DNA of 64,000 nucleotides from Bacteroidota bacterium (GTDB taxonomy: Bacteria; Bacteroidota; Bacteroidia; JACPRZ01), in NCBI GenBank assembly GCA_016193485.1, contig JACPRZ010000029.1, forward strand, positions 17,901 to 81,900. Direction: 5' to 3'. Every line of letters starts with the position of its first letter. The first letter of the stretch is position 1. The translations under genes were made by a program, and so were the position numbers. The notes beneath the pieces are model-generated. The model searched no databases and was not told the DNA's origin. It saw only the letters and a program-made list of their open reading frames with translations. Positions 57,901-64,000 of this stretch are shown here, piece after piece.

Positions 57901-60900
57901 CGACATAGGAACAGGGAAATCGTTGCTGCACACGCTGTCGGGAGCCGAAACGGCAACAATTATATAATTGCTGATAATCGTAATATTCATTGAGTCGGAC
58001 CGGGGGGGGCATCCACCGTTACCGGTAGTTGTCAGAACCAGCAATATGCTCCCTGCTGCGGTATCTGCTGGGCTGAACGTGTACATTGTATTAAATGAAG
58101 TATCAGATGGGAAAAAGGATCCTGTTCCCGTTGTTGACCATAAGCCACCGGAAGCAACGGTAACATTACCGGTTAAAATAATACCGGGCGAACAAATTGT
58201 GGTGTCATCTGGTCCCGCGTCAACAGTGATCAGGTTGGGAGTGATAGTAAGGAGTAATGAATCAACTCTTTGCGCACAAGGGGGGGGATTAACCGATGAA
58301 AGCATGATATAAATATTCCCTGCTAAAGTATCGGCCTGTGAAGGCGTATAGGTTACCGACAGCAAGGTATCATAAGGCGAAAATATTCCGCTTCCGTTTG
58401 TTGACCAAACTGCTCCGGCAGCGCTGCCGCTATAATATCCCGAAAGTGATGCACTGCTTCCCGCGCATACCGATTGATCTGGTCCGGCATTTACTACCGG
58501 AACAGGAACGAGAATAAAATTTATGGTATCAGAAACAGCAATGCAGTTTCCGTTATTGGTTGAAGTCAGCGTAAGGGTTACCGACCGGAAGGCGGTATCA
58601 GCAACGGATGGAATATAGGTTGTATTCAATGAGGTATCATTAGGCGAAAACAGTCCGCTTCCGCTGGATGTCCATTGCCCGGATGATGTTGAAGAATAGC
58701 CGTTAAGCGATATACCGTTAATACCGGCACAGATTGTTTGCCCCGTTCCCGCATTTACTGCCGGTGCATCGGTGATGGTGACAACCATTGCATCATTCAC
58801 CGCAATGCATGCTCCATTGTTGGTGGAAGTAAGGGTAATTGTTACCGATCCCGTGGCCGTATCGGAAGCGGAGGGCAGATAAGTTGCCGTGAGTGATGAA
58901 TCGTTGGGTGAGAAAATACCGGTACCAGTGGTAGTCCAAATCCCTGTTACGGCTCCTCCGTAAATGGTCCCGTTAAGAGAGACATCGGAATTATTAGCGC
59001 AAACAACCTGGTCGGGTACTGCAACCGCTACCGGTGCATCAGTTATTGTAACCAGCAGATTGTCACTAATTGTACTGCACACTCCGTTATTTGTTGATGT
59101 CAATGTGATCGTTATACTCCCCCCCCCAGTATCGGCAGAACTGGGATTGTAGGCAGCAGTGAGTGAAGTATTGATAGGTGAGAATGTCCCAGTGCCGGAT
59201 GTTGACCATATACCGGTGGTTGTGCTTCCGGTTACCGAGCCGTTTAATAGTACGGTTGCATTGTTTGCGCAAACAACCTGATCGGGTCCAGCATTGACGA
59301 AAATTTCTGGCTGAAATGAAATAAGAACCGAATCGGAATCGGGCGGGCAGGTGCCGTTGTTTGTTGTAGTTAGTTGCAAAATAACAGAACCGGAAAAAGT
59401 ATCTGCCGCTGAAGCCGAATAGGTTGCATTTAATGAAGTATCATAAGGCGAAAAAGTACCGGTTCCGTTAGTCGTCCAGATACCCGATGTCGTACCGGTA
59501 ACAGCGCCATTGAGCGTTACCGTGCCCGGGTTGGCGCATACGGTTTGATCAGATCCTGCATTTGCAGTAATAGGTGAAGCAAATGCAGTAACCGTGACAC
59601 TGTCGTAAACAGGCGGACAGGCAGTAGTATCAACCATTGTTACGAACCAGGCGCCTGCACCAACGGAAATTGAAGAGGTTGTTGCACCGTTGCTCCATAG
59701 GTAGGAATAGGGGGGGGCGCCACCAATACCGTTTGCAGTGATGGTTGTATTGGTTCCGCCAAAGCAGACCGTAGGATTCTGAGGAAGAATATTCACCGAA
59801 ATGGATGAGACAAAATAAACGCGCACCGTATCGCGGAAATAAAGTGTATCGCATCCTCTTTCAAAAGATCCCGATACTTCATAATCAACATAGGGGGGGT
59901 ATCCGGGTTGCGCGGTTACAATGACCGTATCGCAACCAACCGTGCAGTTGAGGTAGGAATTGTACGTTGCATTGAAAGGAACGGAAGACCAGACGATAGT
60001 TCCCTCCTTCAGTCCTGTCACCGATAATGTATCAATGCATGCGTCTGTTACGACAATATCGGGAGAGACCTGTGCCGGACTGATTGCCGAGATGGAATAA
60101 GTGTTGGGATTGTTTCCCGGTTTACAGAAGGTAATTTGGTGGGGTCCGGGACCTGTTACGCACATTGAATCGCCTACTTCGGTGGGGTTGGCGCAACTTA
60201 TTTCATAATATAATGCACCAGGGGGTATAGCACCGCTTGAGATGTTAAAACTGATCATCTGCGTGCCGGGGTCAAGGGTCACAATAAACGTTACGCAAAC
60301 ATCAGGCGCTGCAGCGCCACAAACCTGGCATCCTCTTTTCACAGTGGGGCTTGTCCACACGCTGTCGGGATTTCCCGTAAGGTCAAGAACAAAAACAGGA
60401 GCGAAATCAACAACAATGGGCGCAATAAAGGTATCGGTGCATCCCATCCCGGATGATACAACAAGAGTGACATTGTAGGTTCCGCTGTCCTGGAAGATAT
60501 GAACCGGGTTTTGCTGGGTTGATGTAAAGCCGTCACCGAAATCCCAGTTCCATGAGGAAATGAATGAATTTGAGGATACAGCAGAAAGATCAGTAAAGTT
60601 TACAGTATCACCCGCACAGGTAAGCGTGTCACCGGCAAAAGCGGCAGTAATCCAGGATACATGAACAGTATCGTAGGCGGTATCGGCACATGCGGTTCCC
60701 TTATTGATGATGAGCATGACATTATAATCTCCGGTATCGGAATAAGACCAGGAAGGAAATTCTGCAATGGAAGTATCGGCAAGTGTTGCCGGGTCGCCAA
60801 AGTTCCACCACCAGTTATTTGCAGAGGTATCGCTCTGGTTTGGAAAATTCATGGCAGCGCCATTGCAGACATAAAGATCTCCTGTGGAATCAATTTCCGC

Positions 60901-62253
60901 CTGTGCCGATGGAAAACAGGTTGCGATGTTGAACTGGAAATCCCTTACGACTTCGCTGATCAGAATTCCGTTGCGGTATTCTGATACTTTTATCCCTACA
61001 ATATATTGGCCGAGGGTGAATGCTGTTCCGGTTAACAGCCCGGTCGAAGAACTCAGCGAGAGAGACGGACCACCTGCGTTAAGAGGACTTGATGAGGAAT
61101 ATCCGGGGATCCATGTGATTGGGGTAAAAGTCGCCTGGTTGGATGGAAAGGTCGGGGGATCATCGGTGTAGGGATTATAGAATGAATATACGAGGGAATC
61201 GCCATCCGCATCAGTGGCGGAGTGATCAAAAGTGAAATTTTCTCCAACGCACAGGAACAAGGGGGGGAACAGGTTGAAAACGGGAGCGCTGTTGGATTGA
61301 AAATCATCCAAAGCGACTGAAACATTATCAATTGAGTAAATTTCTGTATTAGGGGATGTAGCGCCATAATCAAACTGAACGATAATCTGAATACTGTCAC
61401 CGGTGAGACCGGAATCACTTGCCATGGCAGTTGTGAAATCGTTGACCTTAAAGCCATTATTGGAAAAAAGAACGGGCGGTCCGTTATTGATGCGATAATA
61501 AACCCGTATGGAATCATCATTGTCCAGGTCACCTTGTTCGGCCAGGTCCACTTTCACATCTACGCCTGCCGGAAATGCGGAGATATCAATATATTCTGAA
61601 GTCCATGTCGCCTGCCCGTCATCGGCACCGGTGGTTCTGAAAAGATTACCGTTCACTGACGCAGCCGAAGGGGGAGGGGCACCGGTTGAAGAACTCCATG
61701 CAGTCGTGCCGTTATCGGTTGTGGTTCCGTTGGCGAGGTTGAAATATTCAACCCATACAGGCGTGGTGCCGGGAAGAAAAGTATAAAAACTTTCACCGGT
61801 GCAGTTGCACGACATATCGGCATTGGTAGTGGTAAGGTTGCGGCAGCAGTACTGAAAATAGATATGGTATCCTCCGGGATTTGGCTGGAGGTTATTTACT
61901 GTAACTGTATAGATCGCTTCCTGCGTGCATGGCATCGGGTTGGGCGGAAGAGCGCAACTGTCTAATCCGGATGGAAGATTTGTTACGGTTCCGAGAGGAA
62001 TAGTGATGTCTTTAGAGGGATTAAATTCTGAGCCATTCGGTTGTTGAACCTGTATAGTGACTGGATCAGGAAGGTTGGCGCAGGTAGGGCAGCAGTCGCG
62101 GTAAAGTTTTAGGGTTATGGTATAGGTTGAATCGTTAATATAAGTATACGAGATGATACCTCCTACTATATGTGTGGCAAAAACGGGCTGACTAACCATA
62201 GTGAAGAACAGGAGAAATGGAAGGAATCTGATTATGGAAGTCCGGGTAATCAT
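54985..62253 (-). CDS. Giant T9SS type B adhesin, 2422 residues
   Basis: I start at ATG 62253 (MITRTSIIRFLPFLLFF, signal ending PVFAT); the frame runs back to 62496 but the added 81 residues are basic and Cys-rich, not signal-like. THIVGGIISYTYINDSTYTI is the usual N-terminus of large Bacteroidota type B proteins. It is followed by a MAM/LamG-like insertion, two PKD domains, a Cys-rich module (about 638-816) also found in the gene at 62588, nine Ig-like units of about 88 residues (CANNxxVxLNG...GIWSTxGTGTFSP), four SprB repeats, two Ig-like and two PKD domains. A CHU_C sorting domain closes it (VPNVFTPDPNG, FNRWGEMVFE, GWDGYYRGK, GDVTLLR). It is the probable client of the PorP/SprF-like gene 3' of it. 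Many G/C tracts and two 7-bp tandem repeats lie within. Confidence 0.88.
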   Translation of the reverse strand: MITRTSIIRFLPFLLFFTMVSQPVFATHIVGGIISYTYINDSTYTITLKLYRDCCPTCANLPDPVTIQVQQPNGSEFNPSKDITIPLGTVTNLPSGLDSCALPPNPMPCTQEAIYTVTVNNLQPNPGGYHIYFQYCCRNLTTTNADMSCNCTGESFYTFLPGTTPVWVEYFNLANGTTTDNGTTAWSSSTGAPPPSAASVNGNLFRTTGADDGQATWTSEYIDISAFPAGVDVKVDLAEQGDLDNDDSIRVYYRINNGPPVLFSNNGFKVNDFTTAMASDSGLTGDSIQIIVQFDYGATSPNTEIYSIDNVSVALDDFQSNSAPVFNLFPPLFLCVGENFTFDHSATDADGDSLVYSFYNPYTDDPPTFPSNQATFTPITWIPGYSSSSPLNAGGPSLSLSSSTGLLTGTAFTLGQYIVGIKVSEYRNGILISEVVRDFQFNIATCFPSAQAEIDSTGDLYVCNGAAMNFPNQSDTSANNWWWNFGDPATLADTSIAEFPSWSYSDTGDYNVMLIINKGTACADTAYDTVHVSWITAAFAGDTLTCAGDTVNFTDLSAVSSNSFISSWNWDFGDGFTSTQQNPVHIFQDSGTYNVTLVVSSGMGCTDTFIAPIVVDFAPVFVLDLTGNPDSVWTSPTVKRGCQVCGAAAPDVCVTFIVTLDPGTQMISFNISSGAIPPGALYYEISCANPTEVGDSMCVTGPGPHQITFCKPGNNPNTYSISAISPAQVSPDIVVTDACIDTLSVTGLKEGTIVWSSVPFNATYNSYLNCTVGCDTVIVTAQPGYPPYVDYEVSGSFERGCDTLYFRDTVRVYFVSSISVNILPQNPTVCFGGTNTTITANGIGGAPPYSYLWSNGATTSSISVGAGAWFVTMVDTTACPPVYDSVTVTAFASPITANAGSDQTVCANPGTVTLNGAVTGTTSGIWTTNGTGTFSPYDTSLNATYSASAADTFSGSVILQLTTTNNGTCPPDSDSVLISFQPEIFVNAGPDQVVCANNATVLLNGSVTGSTTTGIWSTSGTGTFSPINTSLTAAYNPSSADTGGGSITITLTSTNNGVCSTISDNLLVTITDAPVAVAVPDQVVCANNSDVSLNGTIYGGAVTGIWTTTGTGIFSPNDSSLTATYLPSASDTATGSVTITLTSTNNGACIAVNDAMVVTITDAPAVNAGTGQTICAGINGISLNGYSSTSSGQWTSSGSGLFSPNDTSLNTTYIPSVADTAFRSVTLTLTSTNNGNCIAVSDTINFILVPVPVVNAGPDQSVCAGSSASLSGYYSGSAAGAVWSTNGSGIFSPYDTLLSVTYTPSQADTLAGNIYIMLSSVNPPPCAQRVDSLLLTITPNLITVDAGPDDTTICSPGIILTGNVTVASGGLWSTTGTGSFFPSDTSFNTMYTFSPADTAAGSILLVLTTTGNGGCPPRSDSMNITIISNYIIVAVSAPDSVCSNDFPVPMSAASSTLQGLWSTTGSGWFSPSDTVMNVDYYPSVADTTAGSVTVIFTSTDNGQCAAVSDSAVTTLLTGPSVNAGQDQSVCATNPMVNLIGTVSVATGMLWSTDGSGNFSPDDTSVNVTYYPSPADTSAGSVLILLTTTGNGLCSAVEDSLIITYTPDNITADAGNNNSVVCAMSVSLNGSVTIATGGIWSTSGTGTFTPNDTSLVAVYNFSSADTAAGSVQLVLTTTGNGGCAPKSDTVNISIINTWLNATVSSVPAGCFGGSNGSAVITVTSGTPPYTYLWDSLAGSQTDSMATGLSAGTYEVIITDSNGCVDSSLTATVSQPSPLLIDSFLWEDVLCYGDSSASASAFASGGSPPYSYLWSNGDTTVGSGQWAAGNYTITVTDTNGCSIIDSVTITQPAELIADIFVSYVSCYSDSDGVAGITPLGGTPPYSFLWSTGLTTSAIINLPSSTYSVTLTDSVGCTDTVSVIVNQPPQLTILISDSDITCFGDSSASALAFASGGTPPYSYLWSNGDTTPGSGQWAVGNYTITVTDFNNCSVSDSVSITQPPPVAVTAIGIDTICPGNSATISAAGSGGISPYSYIWNQSLGTGVSFTVAPVLTTTYSVTATDNNGCTTTDSVTVFVSIMNPSGLDVISGGNVCEGNLTTINCIFNEEFPPYSYIWSNGMTIKGPFYVTVSGINVYSVTVTDFCGNTISDSVVVSAYPYPVIMIPPVQGEGCMPLSLSFTDPVNINATHLWDFGDGTTSTEQSPSHTYPVNGSYIVSVTVTSSDNCTSADDSAAVITVRPLPQPDCSADPEKTDIKKPTVKFSTGTWSSYYWNFGDSITDSLQNPVHIYTDTGTYNVLLTVTNEYNCTAQCQVTVRVGPDWDIRVPNVFTPDPNGSNGGVISFTDFSNDVFFPVTRYVQEFHMMIFNRWGEMVFETIDVKKGWDGYYRGKLLQQDVYVWKVRVKFADDNNTVVEKMGDVTLLR
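56323..56346 (-). repeat. Heptamer tandem repeat inside SprB unit
   Basis: GCCCACT three times plus a partial copy. On the coding strand it is read as SGQWAVG. The unit is seven bases, so a copy change would shift the frame. Confidence 0.7.
56773..56797 (-). repeat. Second heptamer tandem repeat inside SprB unit
   Basis: GCCTGCT, GCCCACT, GCCCACT, then GCC, at the equivalent site of another SprB unit (SGQWAAG). Confidence 0.65.
57180..59560 (-). repeat. Nine tandem Ig-like units (~88 residues)
   Basis: Core motifs are DQxVCA, LNG, GIWSTxGTGTFSPxDTS and SADTxxGSVxxxLTTTxNG. Units diverge moderately. Most contain at least one C/G tract. Confidence 0.75.
59805..60340 (-). other. Cys-rich module A (shared with 62785-63312)
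   Basis: About 175 residues with QVCGAAAPDVCVTFIVTL at the start, CKPGNNPNTYSI, YNSYLNCTVGCD in the middle and DTVRVYF at the end. The module in the neighbouring divergent gene has CIKFIVTV, CKAGGDAPDYII, YNSYLSCLTAC and DTVRVFI in the same order. Confidence 0.7.
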
Positions 62254-62587
62254 CAAAGCATGGTGGTTTCTTTTTCCGGGAGTTATTACGGAAATCCGGT
62301 TACAAAGTTCGTAACTTCCGCTTTCTTTTCCAACAAGCGTCTTTTTCTTACAGGATAACCGGAATTTTTCCCCGGCAAATATGGTTTTGTAGGATTTTTT
62401 CTGACAGGAGGATAGGAAAAAACCGAAAAAATAACTAATGGATAAACTTTCGCAACAAAGCCGTGCTGAATTGCGTATAAAAGGGACACATAACAAAACG
62501 TACTATTAAGCGAATTTATAAAACGATTTTTGCATACATCAGTAAAAGCATAATAGCTATGGGATAAAAAAATACAACAGTGAACTT
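62254..62587. other. Divergent intergenic region between two giant adhesin genes
   Basis: 334 bases separating ATG 62253 (-) from ATG 62588 (+). The right part (62490-62587) is A/T-rich and must hold the promoters, but I see no good TAnnTTTG box in either direction. The minus-strand frame stays open to 62496 without looking like a signal peptide. No RNA gene is seen. Confidence 0.5.
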
Positions 62588-64000
62588 ATGGAATTTTTCT
62601 ACATAATATTCCGAAAATTCTACAGGACTTATCTTCTCTTGTCGTTTGTTGTATTTCCTTTCTTACTTTTTTCAGTTAATCTTTTTGCACAATCCTGCAC
62701 CTGTGGCGGAACGGTTCCTACATTTACGGTTGACCTTTCATCAAAGTCCGACACCACTTATACTCAATCTGGTCCGGTCAGGGATGATCTTTGCTGCGCA
62801 GCCAGCGGCTCTGACGAGTGCATAAAATTTATTGTTACGGTTAATGCGCTAACCACAGAAGTTGCTTTTAATGTTAAGAACCCCGCCCCTCCCGGAGGCG
62901 CATTTTATCAGGTGGACTGCGGGCCCTCCATTTCACTCGGAGATAAGTATTGCATTTCGAGCACTACAACATTTTGCATAACTTATTGTAAAGCGGGGGG
63001 AGACGCTCCTGATTATATAATTCAGGCCGGAAGAGGATTTACTCAGGTTCCGAATATTACCGTAACGCAAAACTGCACGGGAGTTCTTACGGTAAGCGGG
63101 TTGACCGAAGCATCCATCACATGGACATCGGTTTTTCCTGCACCCAACGGAGCATACAACTCTTATTTGAGTTGCCTTACCGCTTGCAGCAGCACCTCGG
63201 TTACTCCCACCTCCGCTACGCCATCCTATGTTGACTATAAAGTTTGCGGAACCAAAGCATCCGGCTGTCCTGCAACTATCTGTGATACCGTAAGAGTTTT
63301 TATTCTTCCCGGGCTAACGGCAACCCTTACGCCAACCAATGTCTCTTGTTTCGGAGGAAGCACCGGCAGCGCTTCTGCTGTCGTCAGCGGAGGAAGCCCG
63401 CCTTACACATATTCCTGGAATGATGGACAAACTGCATCCGCTGCCACAGGACTTGTCGCTGGAACATATTCACTATCTGTAACCGGTACGGACGGCTGTC
63501 TGAAAACTTTTACTGTTTCCGTCACTGAACCGGCTGCTCCGCTTTCATCTTCATCCTCGCAGAATAATGTTTCCTGTTTTGGCGGAAGCAATGGAACAAC
63601 AACAGTAACAGCGGCAGGCGGCACACCGGCTTATACCTATCTGTGGAACAACGGACAAACAACTTCTACTGCTACCGGGTTGATTGCAGGAAATTACACA
63701 GTAACAATTACCGATGCTAACACTTGCACGACAACAGCAGCGTTTACCATTACTGAACCTGTGATTCTCTCTTCCACATCTTCGCAAACAAATGTTTATT
63801 GTTTTGGCGGAAGCAATGGAACAGCAACAGTAACAGCAGCAGGAGGCACACTAACTTATTCTTATCTATGGAACAATGGACAAACAACTTCTACTGCTAC
63901 CGGATTGAATGCCGGAAATTACACAGTAACCATTACCGATGCCAAAGGATGCACAACTACTTCAATCGTTTCTATTACACAACCTGCTGCTGCTCTTTCA
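62588..64000 (+). CDS. Giant SprB-repeat secreted protein, 3'-truncated by window edge
   Basis: The frame opens at ATG 62588 (MEFFYIIFRKFYRT) and is still open at base 64000 (471 codons). Signal peptide about 1-35 (VVFPFLLFSVNLFAQ). Residues 36-240 form the Cys-rich module shared with the divergent adhesin (CIKFIVTV, GAFYQVDCG, CITYCKAGGDAPDYI, YNSYLSCLTAC, YVDYKVCG, DTVRVFI). SprB repeats follow (three visible, the last continuing beyond the edge) with NVSCFGGSNGT and YTYLWNNGQTTSTATGL. The C-terminal sorting domain is not visible, so the T9SS route is inferred from architecture. Probably expressed from the shared divergent region. Confidence 0.85.
   Translation, partial: MEFFYIIFRKFYRTYLLLSFVVFPFLLFSVNLFAQSCTCGGTVPTFTVDLSSKSDTTYTQSGPVRDDLCCAASGSDECIKFIVTVNALTTEVAFNVKNPAPPGGAFYQVDCGPSISLGDKYCISSTTTFCITYCKAGGDAPDYIIQAGRGFTQVPNITVTQNCTGVLTVSGLTEASITWTSVFPAPNGAYNSYLSCLTACSSTSVTPTSATPSYVDYKVCGTKASGCPATICDTVRVFILPGLTATLTPTNVSCFGGSTGSASAVVSGGSPPYTYSWNDGQTASAATGLVAGTYSLSVTGTDGCLKTFTVSVTEPAAPLSSSSSQNNVSCFGGSNGTTTVTAAGGTPAYTYLWNNGQTTSTATGLIAGNYTVTITDANTCTTTAAFTITEPVILSSTSSQTNVYCFGGSNGTATVTAAGGTLTYSYLWNNGQTTSTATGLNAGNYTVTITDAKGCTTTSIVSITQPAAALS
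62785..63312 (+). other. Cys-rich module B (shared with 59805-60340)
   Basis: Conserved cysteine spacing and the ordered motifs YNSYLSC, YVDYKVCG and DTVRVF match the module in the minus-strand adhesin. Confidence 0.7.

Noticed and set aside
62254..62496. N-terminal extension of the 2422-residue adhesin
   Set aside because: The basic, Cys-rich extension is not signal-like; ATG 62253 is directly followed by a signal peptide.

Overview
This window comes from the chromosome of a Bacteroidota bacterium, probably a gliding or surface-attached lineage with a type IX secretion system (T9SS). Four things point that way: T9SS core genes (porU, two porV paralogues, a PorP/SprF-like gene); secreted proteins ending in either a type A (YPNP...) or a type B (CHU_C, gliding-motility-associated) sorting domain; the purH-mreB-mreC-mreD order common in this phylum; and TAnnTTTG-type -7 promoter boxes. 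No rRNA, tRNA, CRISPR array, phage or transposase gene was seen.

Layout. 1-2613: 3' end of a 51-residue-repeat adhesin (type B). 2669-4474 (-): typA. 4690-24173: three more secreted proteins of 710, 1817 and 3602 residues, with an orphan HEPN/HepT-like gene between the last two. 24309-27329: a PorV/PorQ-like barrel and a helix-hairpin-helix outer-membrane protein. 27466-38917: a 3324-residue composite protein and a 456-residue propeller-like protein (both type A or presumed type A). 38993-39928 (-): an unrecognised exported protein. 40055-45147: purH-mreB-mreC-mreD-glycosyltransferase. 45153-62253 (-): a T9SS block read right to left: giant type B adhesin, TPR/PD40 protein, PorP/SprF-like protein, PorU, PorV, IspF, second PorV. 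62588-64000 (+): 5' end of another giant SprB-repeat protein, divergent from the last adhesin.

How the genes fit together. The seven repeat-rich surface proteins and the small propeller protein are predicted T9SS cargo. They would cross the inner membrane by Sec, be exported through the T9SS, be carried by PorV, and have their sorting domain removed by the PorU sortase; type B cargo additionally tends to need a PorP/SprF-like partner, which lies next to the 2422-residue adhesin here. MreBCD, the PurH enzyme, TypA and IspF are housekeeping genes interleaved with this block.

The most unusual features are: a higher-order PKD array (four different PKD domains repeated as a ~325-residue block); a Cys-rich module shared by two divergent adhesins; short palindromic elements and 7-bp or 8-bp tandem repeats that occur between genes and are also translated inside secreted proteins; about 38 in-frame G or C tracts of 7-9 bases; and ispF placed between two porV genes. 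Domain assignments rest on reading motifs by eye; no database search was possible.
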